NCBI RefSeq assembly: GCF_001513745.1
Contig: NZ_CP013382.1
Span: forward strand, 124,001-188,000
Reading direction: 5' to 3'
Source of the DNA: Burkholderia humptydooensis
GTDB taxonomy: Bacteria > Pseudomonadota > Gammaproteobacteria > Burkholderiales > Burkholderiaceae
Length of the DNA: 64,000 bases
The notes under the pieces were generated by a model. That model made no database searches and was not told where the DNA came from. It saw only the letters and a program-made list of their open reading frames with translations. Positions within the stretch are counted from its first letter, which is position 1, and every line of letters begins with the position of its first letter. Made by a program: the position numbers and the translations under genes. Positions 17,556 through 26,812 of this stretch are shown here, piece after piece.

Positions 17556-20336
17556 TCATGCCGACGTGTCGCCCGTGCTCGGAGTAGGGCGCAAAGCGTG
17601 GAGTTTCAGCGACTCGACATCCTCGTTCTTCTGCTCGGCAATGTGTCCCAATTCGTTCGTCATGCCTTTGATGCGCGTGCCGTCGCCGCGCACAATCTCG
17701 TACGGATGGTTTTTCATTACTTCGCCCGTGATTTGATTTCGCAGTACGTACGGGTCATTGAATTTCGCCTGCGGCAAGCTGTTCAGGTGCTGCGCGACGG
17801 AACTCGGCCCCTGACGGCTGAAGGATGCAGACTTGACCGTGCGCGGGCCTTGCGTGCCATCCTCGATGCCGCCAGCCGTCCACCGGGTGTACGAACCACC
17901 GGCCTTGATCCAGATTTCATCGGCATCGAGCACGATGCGCTTGGCCTTCATCGTCACGTCTTTGCCCGCGTTGATGCTCACGTTGTCGGTGTTGGCCGAC
18001 ATTTTGATGGGGCCTTTCGCCGTGACAAAGAACGCGCCAAGTTTCTGCGCGAAGAAACTGACCTTTTCCGCTGCCGCCACGATCATCGCTTTGCCCGTCG
18101 CAACATGGGTATTGCCGTTGCTGACGATATTCGCCTCGCCCTCGGCAACGATATGGGCCGATCGATCCGCTACGAGCGCAAGGTCTTTCGGCGTCGATAC
18201 CAGAATGTTGGGCTGCGCAAATCCGTTCGCGCTGCCCGTGCCGCCGCCCGCCGTCACGCCGCCTGACGTTGAGCCTGATACCGCGTGCTGAATCTCCTTC
18301 GATAACCCCTTGAGCGCGTCCTGGCCCGCTTGCAGGGTTTCCGCCTGCGCGGTCGTGCTTGCGCTCGATAGGGACTCGACCAACATGCCCGCCTGCTGCA
18401 ACTGGGTTCGCGCCTCGTCCACGCTCATCTGCTCGTCGTCGTAGCCCTTCGGATGCGTACTGATCGACAAGCCCTTGCTCGCGCGAACCGAACCGAACTC
18501 GTCGGCGTGCAGGGCGAAACCCGAACCCAGATATCGGCCGCGCGTGTTGCCGTCCTGCTGAATCAGATAGCCCTGCATCAGGGCGGCATAGCTCTTGCCC
18601 GTGTAGCTGATGATCCGCGTGCCGCTTTGATGCGTGGCATCGTCGTGGACAAATGCGTTGTATGCGCCCGTGCCGCCAAACCCTTGCGACTGGAATCCCG
18701 ACAGCAGCACATTCGAATGCCATTGCGAAGGGGTCGTGCCGCCGTTGACGCGCCCCAAAATGAATGGCTTGTCGCAATCGTTTCCCCAATAAGCGACGAG
18801 TACCCATTCTCCGGCTCTGGGCACATGAACCGAACCATAGCGGTTACCCGTGTCGGCCTGCATGGTCGACAGCAGCGGCGACGATCCGAACGCATCGTCT
18901 GGATTCTTCCGGTCCCACGCGAAATGCACGCGGACCTGATTGCGTTCATTCGTCCACGCCTCCATCCCTTTCTGTGTGACGACGATGGCGTGCTCAATCG
19001 TCATCTGCGGCTTCCGATGCACAAGCGGGCTACGATATTCGACGCTCGCCTCCTGTGCCTCGACTTCCATCACGAAGAATCCCGCCGTTCCATCCACGAC
19101 GTGCCCCGGTGTCGAAAAGCGCGTCCCGTGTGCCGCCTGCTGCTCGGCCAGCGTCGCACGCAGACTGCGCGGATATTCGGTCACCTGCTGACCAATCGGT
19201 ACGTTGTTTTCGATAAACCAGCGCGCCTCGATCACGAGGAATTCCCGCTTCGCCGGGTCACTGTCCGCATGGCGCGGGTGGTTGTTCAAGGTGAACCGCA
19301 ATCCCGCATCGAGCCACCGTAGACCAGCGACGCCGAAATACCGGCGCGCGCGTGATTCCCAGACTTGCACGTGGCGATGCGCACGCGTCTCGCCGCTGTC
19401 CATGTCGGCATAACCGTAGGCCGTCGGCTCGTAGATCGTCATCGGCGCGCGCGGAATGCCATGTGTGTACCGGTGTCGTCCATCGTCTTCGACATAGGTC
19501 GTCGATTGCAGCGCACTGCTCGCCTCAAAATGTGAGGTTGGCCGTTTGTAATCGAACGAGCGGGACATGAATTGCAGGCTCTGCATCGTCTGCATGATCG
19601 CCCATTGCGTGAACCCGTCGGCCTCGTGATCGGTGTTGCCTCGATAGTATTCAGCGGGTTTCGCTGCCGGCAATGTCGACACGCGATCCAGAACGATAAG
19701 GGTCGTTTTTGGCGATTCGCCGTCGCGTGTTGGCTCATGCACCCAATAGAAGTACCAACCTTCCTCTTCGAGAAGGCGGTGGACGAAATGCAGGTCGGAC
19801 TCGCTTTGCCGACACCACGAGCGCACAACCGGCTCGTTCGTCAGATCGAAGCGGAACCGCCCCCGAAGCTGCGGATACCGATTGAGTATTTCTGAAATGA
19901 TTTCGCGCGCATCTTTTTCGAGCCATCCTTCGTCGTTGCGGGAATGGCTCAGGAAAATCAGGGCGGAGGAAAATTCGAGCTGGTACGTTGACAGACCGCC
20001 GTCCCCGCCCAGATAGCCGACCTGATGCACAAAGCCGTGCACCGGACGATAAACCGGATCGGCATACAGCACAGTCCGCTGCTGAATCCAAAGGGTAACG
20101 GGCTGGTGCATCAACGAAAGCAACGCGGTGTCGTCGTTCAGCGACGCCACATCGACCGTCCAGTGGTAGTCGCCGCCGATGCCGGACGATCCGCGCGCCC
20201 GCAATGGCGTCAATGCGTTTTTGCCGAGCGGGGTGTCCAGCATCAACAGCCGGTCACGCTGAAGCATTCCCCGGTGGACGGCCTCATAGAGGTCGCGGTA
20301 TTTCAGTTCCCCGAGCTTGGGTGGTCTGAGTACCAT
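17556..20336 (-). CDS. vgrG: VgrG spike protein with DUF2345 extension (island copy)
   Basis: 926 residues. Residues to about 400 are the gp27/gp44-like barrel region (SESDLHFVHRLLEEEGWYFYW is the typical mid-domain motif); an OB-like gp5 region follows (VHVPRAGEWVLVAYWGNDCDKP); then a DUF2345 block (about 640-800) with repeated beta-strand units rich in alternating hydrophobic and Gly/Thr residues, and a C-terminal tail of some 90 residues that may bind the lipase. It is the first gene of the island operon and presumably delivers the Tle effector using a T6SS encoded elsewhere, possibly the cluster at 31868-58010. ATG 20336 has an AAAGGA ribosome site. Confidence 0.93.
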   Translation of the reverse strand: MVLRPPKLGELKYRDLYEAVHRGMLQRDRLLMLDTPLGKNALTPLRARGSSGIGGDYHWTVDVASLNDDTALLSLMHQPVTLWIQQRTVLYADPVYRPVHGFVHQVGYLGGDGGLSTYQLEFSSALIFLSHSRNDEGWLEKDAREIISEILNRYPQLRGRFRFDLTNEPVVRSWCRQSESDLHFVHRLLEEEGWYFYWVHEPTRDGESPKTTLIVLDRVSTLPAAKPAEYYRGNTDHEADGFTQWAIMQTMQSLQFMSRSFDYKRPTSHFEASSALQSTTYVEDDGRHRYTHGIPRAPMTIYEPTAYGYADMDSGETRAHRHVQVWESRARRYFGVAGLRWLDAGLRFTLNNHPRHADSDPAKREFLVIEARWFIENNVPIGQQVTEYPRSLRATLAEQQAAHGTRFSTPGHVVDGTAGFFVMEVEAQEASVEYRSPLVHRKPQMTIEHAIVVTQKGMEAWTNERNQVRVHFAWDRKNPDDAFGSSPLLSTMQADTGNRYGSVHVPRAGEWVLVAYWGNDCDKPFILGRVNGGTTPSQWHSNVLLSGFQSQGFGGTGAYNAFVHDDATHQSGTRIISYTGKSYAALMQGYLIQQDGNTRGRYLGSGFALHADEFGSVRASKGLSISTHPKGYDDEQMSVDEARTQLQQAGMLVESLSSASTTAQAETLQAGQDALKGLSKEIQHAVSGSTSGGVTAGGGTGSANGFAQPNILVSTPKDLALVADRSAHIVAEGEANIVSNGNTHVATGKAMIVAAAEKVSFFAQKLGAFFVTAKGPIKMSANTDNVSINAGKDVTMKAKRIVLDADEIWIKAGGSYTRWTAGGIEDGTQGPRTVKSASFSRQGPSSVAQHLNSLPQAKFNDPYVLRNQITGEVMKNHPYEIVRGDGTRIKGMTNELGHIAEQKNEDVESLKLHALRPTPSTGDTSA

Positions 20337-20561
20337 TTTTCGTTATCCTTTCTCTCAGGTTCGACCGTCAAGAAAGTGACACGAGGACGGTCAGCCATGA
20401 CGACCAAGGGTTGCTCGCGCGATTGTAGCTTACGTCAGACGAAACCAAGGATTGGCGTCAGAATCATTTGACAATCGCTGATGCCCGCTCATGTCCCAAA
20501 TAACCGGATTGCATGCGCGCGGAATGATCGTCGTGAACGCCGTGGAGAACCCCTCGCAATA

Positions 20562-20696
20562 TCAATGACGAGCCGGTCTCGTCGTATTGCCGCCGTATTT
20601 CGCCATCCAGTATCGGGAGGCGGTCAGGCGCAATCTATTGTCGAGTTCCTTCAAATCGAGCGGGCCTTGTTCGCTCAATAGCTCGACGACCGACAT
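20562..20696 (-). pseudogene. Short helix-turn-helix-like remnant at the island's right edge
   Basis: A 44-codon frame on the minus strand starting at the junction with the LysR remnant. It begins MSVVELLSEQGPLDLKELDN, which looks like the start of a winged-helix DNA-binding domain, then ends after RLRLTASRYWMAKYGGNTTR-like sequence. It could be a tiny regulator or, more likely, one end of a truncated gene brought in with the island. There is no ribosome site because its ATG abuts foreign LysR sequence. Confidence 0.3.
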
Positions 20697-21525
20697 GAAC
20701 GTGTCGCCCGCCGCATTGACGAAGGCCGTGAAGGAGCTCGAGCTCGCGCTCGGCGTGTCGCTTGTCGTGCGCACCGCGCGCGGCGTGCAGCTCACCGGCT
20801 TCGGCCAGCAGCTCCAGGTGCGCGCGAGCCTGATCGTTGCCGAGATGCAGCGCGCGCGTGACGATATCGAGCAGGCGCAGGGCGCGACGACGGGCGCCGT
20901 CGCCGCCGCGATCACGCCGGCCGCCGCGGTGACGATCCTGCCGGACGCATTTCGTGCGTTTCGCCGGCGGTTTCCGCGCGCGCGCGTGAGCATCGTCGAA
21001 GGATTTCCCGGCGTCGCGTTGCCGAAGCTGCATGACGGGTCACTCGATTTCGCCGTGTCGGTGGTGGTGCCGGAGCTGCTTGCCGCGGAGTTCGATCACT
21101 CGGCGCTGTATGCGAGCCGGCACGTGATCGTCGCGCGCAAGGGTCATCCGCTCGCATCTGCGACGTCGCTCGCCGATCTCGTCGATGCCGACTGGCTGAT
21201 GAATCCGTCGCCCGAAAGCTCGACGCAGTTGATGTTCAACTGTTTCGCCGAGCACGGCCTGCCGGCGCCGGCGCGCGTCGTCGAGTGCCCGAGCTACGCG
21301 ATCGCGCACTGCCTCATTCAGGGCTCCGATCTGATTGCGTCGATGCCCGAGCAACTGCTCGGCGTCGAATGGTCGCGCGATCACATCGCCGTGCTGCCGA
21401 TACGCGAGGCGCTGCCGGCCGTGTCCGTGCAGGTGGTGACGCGCCGCGACAGCCCGCTCACGCCGGCTGCGGCGATGCTCGTCGATTGCATGCGCGACGC
21501 GGCGCGCCGGCATGGGTTGCGTTGA
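20695..21525 (+). pseudogene. LysR-family regulator, missing the start of its DNA-binding domain
   Basis: Homology begins mid-way through the helix-turn-helix at NVSPAALTKAVKELELALG; a normal LysR protein has roughly 25 more residues before this, including the first helix. The rest is complete: linker helix, then the periplasmic-binding-like effector domain ending RRHGLR. An ATG happens to sit exactly at the junction (20695) and the frame is open further into the island, so a truncated protein might be made, but DNA binding should be lost. It was probably transcribed divergently from the MFS transporter (13123-13857) and regulated it; the inserted island removed both starts and the promoters between. 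Confidence 0.75.
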
Positions 21526-21630
21526 CGCGCAGCGGCTGTGCGTCACGCGGCCACGGCGCGGGCGATCACGGTCATGTTCACCGTGTTGATCGGCAGCGCG
21601 CGCCGGGCATTGCACGTCGCACGTTACATG

Positions 21631-22467
21631 TCACGCAAGCACCGGATAACCGAGCGCGGCCGCCTCGCGTTCGAATCGTTCGATCTGCGCATAGGCATCG
21701 GGCGCGAGTCGCGCAAAGCCGCGCAGCCGCAGCACGCGCGCGCGTTCGGCATCGATCGCGGCAGCCGCATCGAGCGCATCGCGCAGCGCGGCGGCGTGTT
21801 CGTCGGCAAGCGCGCGCGATGCGACGAACGGCAGGCCCGGCGCGGCCGCCGTCGCGCCGATGGTCCGCACGCGCCGCAGCAATCCGGGCAGCGCATCGCG
21901 CACGTAGGCGAGCGTGACGCAATCGATCGCGGCGAGATCCGCGCCGTCCGCGTCGAGCGCGCGCAGTGCATCCAGATGCGAGCCGGTACGCACGACCGCC
22001 GAGAAGAAGCGCCCGCCGTGCGCATGCGGCGCGACCGCATGACGTAACGCGTTCATTCCGCTGTGCGAATCGTCGCCGTTGCAGGCGGCGCGCAGGCCGC
22101 GGCACGCGGCGAGCGTCGTCGCGCCACGCGCGTGCGCATCGGCCGACACGACGAGCATGCTTCGATAGCGCGGCCCGTCGCAGCCGGGCGCGTCGAAGAC
22201 GGGCGTCGCGATCAGATGGACCGCATCGCCGACGCCGAGCATCCGGTACGGATAGCCGCACGTTTGTGACAGCAGCAGATCGTCGCGGCGCCACAGCGGC
22301 AGCAACTCGCCGAAAGGCGCGCCCGACGGCTCGCCGAGCAGCGCGACGCCGGCCGGGCCGCCCGCGCGCGCGAACGCGCGCAGCGTGTCGCGCAGCAGCG
22401 ATTGCCACAGCGCGGCGTGCCGCGGCGTCACGTTGTACATCGGCAATCCGGCGAGCCATCGAGTCAT
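21631..22467 (-). CDS. PhnD-like phosphate/phosphonate substrate-binding protein, no signal peptide
   Basis: 278 residues of the PhnD/TauA-like periplasmic binding fold: AGLPMYNVTPRHAALW at the start, LLLSQTCGYPYRM in the first lobe, and CNGDDSHSGMNALR at the ligand pocket. No export signal is visible: the frame starts directly at the first strand, so it may be cytoplasmic, or the start may be mis-placed. No permease or ATPase gene is adjacent. Such orphan proteins are common in proteobacteria and their ligands are unknown. Lies between the LysR remnant (convergent) and the desaturase gene (divergent, with a 289-base gap at 22468-22756 in which no gene was seen). Confidence 0.75.
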   Translation of the reverse strand: MTRWLAGLPMYNVTPRHAALWQSLLRDTLRAFARAGGPAGVALLGEPSGAPFGELLPLWRRDDLLLSQTCGYPYRMLGVGDAVHLIATPVFDAPGCDGPRYRSMLVVSADAHARGATTLAACRGLRAACNGDDSHSGMNALRHAVAPHAHGGRFFSAVVRTGSHLDALRALDADGADLAAIDCVTLAYVRDALPGLLRRVRTIGATAAAPGLPFVASRALADEHAAALRDALDAAAAIDAERARVLRLRGFARLAPDAYAQIERFEREAAALGYPVLA

Positions 22468-22756
22468 GCGGCCATTCTACGGATTTCCGGACATCACGCG
22501 CGCGGCTCGCCCGCCGCTTGCCGGGCGCCGCAAACGCATCGCCGCCCCGGTCGCGTCCGGCGGAACCGATTCGCCGCGCCGCCTTTTGCGATTTCGCCAC
22601 ATCGAACGCTCGCCGCGACGCATAAGCAAATGCGAATCCATTGGTTGGTCCGGCCGCAGCGACTGGTTACGGTGCACGCTTGGGCTGTGCGTGCCGCGGG
22701 AGACGTCGTTGTCGTCCGCGCGCTTGTCGACGTTCGGCCGCCGTCACCACCGGAAC

Positions 22757-23782
22757 ATGGCCGAATATTTCGATGTAGATCATGCGCGCGAGATCGAGGC
22801 GCTCGGCGATCGCTTCGCCGCGCGCACCGAGTGGCCGACCTGGCTGCTGATCTTCGTGATCTACGGCGGCTGGCTTGGCGTGCTGCTGGGCGTGCGCGCC
22901 GGGCAACTGCCGCTCGCGGCCGCGACGCCGCTGCTGATCGCGCTGTGCGCGTGGCACATGTCGTTGCAGCACGAGCTGCTGCACGGCCATCCGACGCGTT
23001 CCGCGTGCGTGAACAAGCTGCTCGGCTATCCTCCGCTCGCGGTCTGGTATCCGTACACGCTGTATCGCGACATGCATCTCGAACATCATCGCGACGAAGA
23101 TCTGACCGCGCCGGGCATCGATCCCGAAAGCAATTACGTGCCGCTCGCGCAATGGGCGCGGCTGCCGCGCTGGCGGCGCGCGCTGTGGCGCGCGCGCAAG
23201 AGCTTCGTCGGGCGGCTCGTCGTCGGGCCGCCGGCGAGCGTCGCCGCGATGGGCGCGGACGCGCTGCGCGCGTGGTGCCGCGGCGACTGGCGCCATGCGC
23301 CGATGTGGGCCGCACATGTCGCGTCGGTTGCCGCATTGCTCGCGTGGCTGCAATGGTCGATCGGCGTGCCGTGGTGGTATTACCTGCTCGCGATCACGTG
23401 GCCCGCGCAGTCGCTCGCGATGATTCGTTCGTTGTACGAGCATCGCGCGGCCGAGCATCCGAAGGCGCGCATCGCGATCAACGAGGCGGGCCTCGCAATG
23501 CGCTTGCTGTACCTGAACAACAACTATCACCTCGTGCATCACGATCTGCCGAAGCTGCCGTGGTATCACCTGCCGCGCGCATATCGGATGCGGCGCGGCG
23601 CTTACGCGCGGAAATGCGGCGGCTTCGTGATTCGCGGCGGCTATTGGGAACTGCTGAAACGCCATGCGTGGCGCGAGACCGATTCGCCCGTGCATCCGTT
23701 CGCCGGGGGCGGCGCAGCCGGGCACGCGTCGCAGCGGGCGCGCGTCGCGGTGATCGACGACTGCGTTCAGACCGGCGGTTGA
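22757..23782 (+). CDS. Membrane fatty-acid desaturase
   Basis: 341 residues from ATG 22757; the frame is open further upstream but without family-like sequence. Three histidine boxes typical of integral-membrane di-iron desaturases are present: HELLHGH, HLEHH and HLVHH (with NNNYHLVHHD). Hydrophobic pairs of helices (LIFVIYGGWLGVLLGV, then IGVPWWYYLLAITWP) give the usual four-helix membrane core. It inserts a double bond into an acyl chain using O2 and an electron donor; regiochemistry and substrate (phospholipid acyl chain or other lipid) cannot be deduced. No ferredoxin or reductase gene is adjacent, so electrons must come from elsewhere. Appears monocistronic. Confidence 0.85.
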   Translation: MAEYFDVDHAREIEALGDRFAARTEWPTWLLIFVIYGGWLGVLLGVRAGQLPLAAATPLLIALCAWHMSLQHELLHGHPTRSACVNKLLGYPPLAVWYPYTLYRDMHLEHHRDEDLTAPGIDPESNYVPLAQWARLPRWRRALWRARKSFVGRLVVGPPASVAAMGADALRAWCRGDWRHAPMWAAHVASVAALLAWLQWSIGVPWWYYLLAITWPAQSLAMIRSLYEHRAAEHPKARIAINEAGLAMRLLYLNNNYHLVHHDLPKLPWYHLPRAYRMRRGAYARKCGGFVIRGGYWELLKRHAWRETDSPVHPFAGGGAAGHASQRARVAVIDDCVQTGG

Positions 23783-24003
23783 CGAGCGTTCGAACGAACG
23801 CGCGGGTCGGGTTGGCGCGGAAGCGGAAGCGGACGCGAAAGGCGACGGCGCCCGCCCGTCACCGCGCCCACGCCGCCGCAACGCGGCCCGATCACTTTGT
23901 TACATCTCTTACCAGCTTCGTGCCGAAAGGCAACAGATGCCTTTCGTCGCCCCGGTATACTCGGCGCTGCTTCAAATCCAAAACGAAACAAGACCTGTCA
24001 ACT

Positions 24004-24444
24004 ATGTCGAAGAAACTCATCCAGATCATGGCTGTCGCGGCGCTGGCCGCTGCGGTGTCGCTGCCGGCCGTCGCCGGCGACATGAACAACGCGCTCGGCG
24101 GCGCGCTCGGCGGCGTGGCCGGCGCGGCGGTCGGCGGCGCCGTGGGCGGCAGCACGGGGGCTGTGATCGGCGGGGCGGTCGGCGGCGGCGCGGGCGGCGC
24201 GGTCACGTCGAATCGCCGCGAGCGCACGGGCGCGATCATCGGCGGCGCGCTCGGCGGCGGCGCGGGCACCGCGGCCGGCAACGCGATGGGCGGCCGCAGC
24301 GGCGGCCTGATCGGCGCGGCCGTCGGCGGCGGCGCGGGCGCTGCGCTCGGCGGCAACATCTCGCGCTCGAACTCTTACAACGACGACTACGATCGCGGCT
24401 ATCGCGGCGGCAAGCATCACGGCAAGCATCATCACCGCCACTGA
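24004..24444 (+). CDS. Exported glycine-zipper protein
   Basis: 146 residues. The signal peptide MSKKLIQIMAVAALAAAV is cleaved near LPAVAGDM. The middle, about residues 27-120, is an extended glycine-zipper (repeats of GGALGG, GAAVGG and GGAGGA type) and the C-terminus is rich in Tyr, Asp and then His (ending HHGKHHHRH). Such proteins associate with the outer membrane or periplasm; the His-rich tail could bind metals. The repetitive DNA is a coding consequence, not a separate repeat. Specific function unknown. Convergent with the amino-acid-binding protein gene. Confidence 0.8.
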   Translation: MSKKLIQIMAVAALAAAVSLPAVAGDMNNALGGALGGVAGAAVGGAVGGSTGAVIGGAVGGGAGGAVTSNRRERTGAIIGGALGGGAGTAAGNAMGGRSGGLIGAAVGGGAGAALGGNISRSNSYNDDYDRGYRGGKHHGKHHHRH

Positions 24445-24472
24445 TCGGCGAGGCGGGCCCGATCGAGGTCAT

Positions 24473-24486
24473 CCCGCGTTCGCGGG
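24473..24486. terminator. GC hairpin between convergent genes
   Basis: CCCGCG-TT-CGCGGG, overlapped by a further GCGGGC/GCCCGC pair to about 24499, fills the 59-base gap between two convergent genes. It is well placed to end transcription from both sides, although no T-run follows. Confidence 0.4.
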
Positions 24487-24503
24487 CACGATCGCCCGCC
24501 CGC

Positions 24504-25403
24504 TCAATCGAGCGCCTTGTCGTTCGGATTCGCGAACAACTTCCTCATGTCCGCCGACAACGGATAGTCGAGATTGACGCCCTTCGGCGGAATCGGCCGG
24601 TTGAACCACTTCACGTACAGCGCCTCGGCCTCGCCCGAGCGCTGCATCCGCGCGATCACGCGATCCGCGAGCTGCTTGAAGCCGGGGTCGTCCTTGCGCA
24701 GCATGCAGCCATACGCTTCGGATACCGGAGAATTTCCCGTGATCGCGTAGTCGCCCGGATTCGCCTCCTTCGCCTTCGCGCCGTACAGCAGCGGCTCGTC
24801 CATGAAGAACGCCACCGCGCGGCCGTTCTTGACGTTCAGGAACGCATCGGCGTGATCCTTCGCGCTGATGATCTGCATCGACATGCCTTTCTCGGCGTTC
24901 CATTGCCTCAGCAGCCGTTCCTCGGTCGTGCCGGCCGTCGTCGCGACGGTCTTGCCGGCAAGATCGGGGAAGTCCTTCACGCCGGACGATTTCTTCACGA
25001 TCAGGCGCATCCCGTATTGAAAGATGCTGTTCGAGAACGACACCTGGTTCGCGCGTTCCTTCGTGTGCGTGGTCGAGCCGCACTCCAGATCGACGGTGCC
25101 GTTCTGCACGAGCGGAATGCGGTTCTGCGACGTGATCGGAATCTCGCGGACCGTCAGGTTCGGCCGGTTCAGCTCCTTCTTGATTTCATCGACGATCTTC
25201 AGCGCGATCTCCTGCGAGTAGCCGATCGTCTGTTGCTGCTGATCGTAGTACGAGAACGGAACGGACGATTCGCGCACGCCGAGCGTGACGACGCCCGTAT
25301 CGCGAACTTTCTTCAGCGTCGGGCTGGCGTCGTCCGCGTGCGCGGCGGCGGCGAGCGCGCAGCCGATGGCGATCGAGAGCAACGGGCGAAGGGGTTTCAT
25401 CAT
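24504..25403 (-). CDS. Glutamate/aspartate-type ABC transporter binding protein
   Basis: 299 residues with a signal peptide (MMKPLRPLLSIAIGCALAAA, cleaved near AHADD) and the type-2 amino-acid binding fold: LGVRESSVPFSYYDQ, then GTVDLECGSTTHTKER, the GltI-type ligand-binding segment, and AFFMDEPLLYG in the second lobe. It should bind acidic or related amino acids in the periplasm. No permease or ATPase is in the window, so it must share another importer. It is 63 bases downstream of the D-amino-acid dehydrogenase gene and in the same direction, suggesting that the ligand is oxidised by that enzyme or its product is re-imported. AGGAG ribosome site. Confidence 0.87.
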   Translation of the reverse strand: MMKPLRPLLSIAIGCALAAAAHADDASPTLKKVRDTGVVTLGVRESSVPFSYYDQQQQTIGYSQEIALKIVDEIKKELNRPNLTVREIPITSQNRIPLVQNGTVDLECGSTTHTKERANQVSFSNSIFQYGMRLIVKKSSGVKDFPDLAGKTVATTAGTTEERLLRQWNAEKGMSMQIISAKDHADAFLNVKNGRAVAFFMDEPLLYGAKAKEANPGDYAITGNSPVSEAYGCMLRKDDPGFKQLADRVIARMQRSGEAEALYVKWFNRPIPPKGVNLDYPLSADMRKLFANPNDKALD

Positions 25404-25466
25404 CGAGGTCTCCTGACGGTACGGATAGTGGGGGGCAAATCGGGTCGTGCAACGCGCGCATCGGGC

Positions 25467-26714
25467 TCAACGATGCAGCGCATACGCGCGGGTGTCCAGT
25501 GCGGGCTTGCGGCCCGCGATCAGGTCGGCCAGCACGCGCGCGCTGCCGCAGGCGAGCGTGAAGCCGAGCGCGCCGTGGCCGGTGTTGAGCCACAGATTCC
25601 GCAACGGCGTCGCGCCGATCAAAGGCTTGCCGTCGGGCGTCGCGGGGCGATGCCCGCACCACGTTTCGCCGTGCGCATAGTCGCCCGCGTGCGGAAAGAT
25701 CTCCTGCGCCTGCCGCGCGAGCAACGCGAGCCGGCGCGCGGCGCCGGACGAACGAAGGCCGGCGATCTCGACCATGCCCGCGATCCGCAAGCGCGCGCCG
25801 AGCGGCGCATAGACGATCTTGCGATGCAGGTCCGTCACGCTCACGCGCGGCATCGCATCGTGCCGCCCGGGCAGCGTCAGGCTGTAGCCCGTCAGTGGAT
25901 AGATCGGCAGCCGCATGCCGAGCCGGCGCAGCATCGGCGCGCTGCCGTTGCCCGCGGACAGGACGAACGCGTCGGCGCCGATGTCGCCGCGTGCGGTGCG
26001 CGCCGCGACGATCGTCGCGCCTTCGGTGCGCAGCGCGTCGACCGGCGTTTCGTAGTGGATCGTGACGTGGAGCCGCTCGCGCAGCACGCGGGCGAGGCCG
26101 ACGCCGAACCGGCGGCAGTCGCCGACTTCTTCGGACGGCGTATGAATGCCGCCCGCGAGCAGGCCGGCCGAGGGCGCGAGCGCGGGCTCCAGCGCCACGC
26201 ACGCGGCCGCGTCGAGCGCGTGCTGCCGCGCGCCGGCCGCGATCAGATGGTCCATCGCGCGGCGCGCGCGGTCGAATTCCTGCCGGTTGCGGTAGACGAC
26301 GAGCTTGCCGTTGCGCGCATAGTCGAAGTCGAGCGCTTCCTGCTCGATGAGCGCGTGCAGCGCCGCGCGGCTGAGCGCGCCGAGCTCGAGCATTTCGGCG
26401 GCGGTTTGCCGCGCGCGGGCGGTGCGGCATGCGGCGAGAAACGCGGCGCACCACAGCCATTGATCGGCATCGAGCCGCGGCACGAAGCGCAGCGCCGAAT
26501 CGGGCTTCGCGAGCCACGCGGGCAGCTTGCCCAGCACCGCGGGATCGGCGAGCGGCGCGACATAGCTGTAGCTCAACTGCCCGCCGTTCGCGAAACTGGC
26601 GTCGAGCACGGCGTCCGGGCGCGCTTCCAGCACCGTCACGTCGTGGCCTTCGCGCGCGAGATAGTAGGCGGTCGTCAGGCCGACGACGCCCGCGCCCAAT
26701 ACGCAGATCCGCAT
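25467..26714 (-). CDS. D-amino-acid dehydrogenase-like FAD oxidoreductase (DadA family)
   Basis: 415 residues. The N-terminal dinucleotide-binding motif is VLGAGVVGLTTAYYLAREGHDV, and the body matches the DadA/glycine-oxidase (DAO) fold with FANGGQLSYSYVAPLADP, typical of DadA, and WCGHRPATPDGKPLIG plus LNTGHGALGFTLACGSARVLADL near the C-terminus, which contact FAD. It oxidatively deaminates D-amino acids and passes electrons to the respiratory chain. Flanked by an amino-acid-binding protein gene downstream and a LysR regulator upstream on the same strand; the three look like a small regulated amino-acid-use unit. It is not next to an alanine racemase gene, so the usual dadAX arrangement is absent. 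Confidence 0.88.
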   Translation of the reverse strand: MRICVLGAGVVGLTTAYYLAREGHDVTVLEARPDAVLDASFANGGQLSYSYVAPLADPAVLGKLPAWLAKPDSALRFVPRLDADQWLWCAAFLAACRTARARQTAAEMLELGALSRAALHALIEQEALDFDYARNGKLVVYRNRQEFDRARRAMDHLIAAGARQHALDAAACVALEPALAPSAGLLAGGIHTPSEEVGDCRRFGVGLARVLRERLHVTIHYETPVDALRTEGATIVAARTARGDIGADAFVLSAGNGSAPMLRRLGMRLPIYPLTGYSLTLPGRHDAMPRVSVTDLHRKIVYAPLGARLRIAGMVEIAGLRSSGAARRLALLARQAQEIFPHAGDYAHGETWCGHRPATPDGKPLIGATPLRNLWLNTGHGALGFTLACGSARVLADLIAGRKPALDTRAYALHR

Positions 26715-26812
26715 GAATGCCGGCCGTCCTTGAAGGGTTGTCGATGCGGTTCAGTCTTGCCGGCCGAAATGGTTTGGGCAAGTGAGCAGATGTGCGGCCC
26801 CATAACCCTGGG

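Larger units (their letters stand above)
13858..20696. mobile_element. Inserted T6SS effector-immunity island (vgrG-tle-tli-PAAR)
   Basis: The left edge is where the MFS reading frame loses homology (about 13857) and the right edge is where a LysR gene abruptly begins mid-helix (about 20697). The content between is visibly richer in A and T, especially 14000-16800, and codes on the minus strand for VgrG, lipase effector, immunity protein, PAAR and a small lipoprotein. No integrase, transposase, tRNA or flanking direct repeat was found, so arrival by homologous or illegitimate recombination is more likely than by a phage or integrative element. Boundaries are accurate to perhaps ten bases. Confidence 0.65.

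Noticed and set aside
13858..20696. The island as a prophage or integrative element
   Set aside because: Only T6SS spike, effector and immunity genes are present; no integrase, capsid or replication genes, no tRNA and no att-like repeats.
24060..24360. Repetitive GGC-rich DNA as a repeat element
   Set aside because: It is fully explained by the glycine-zipper coding sequence.
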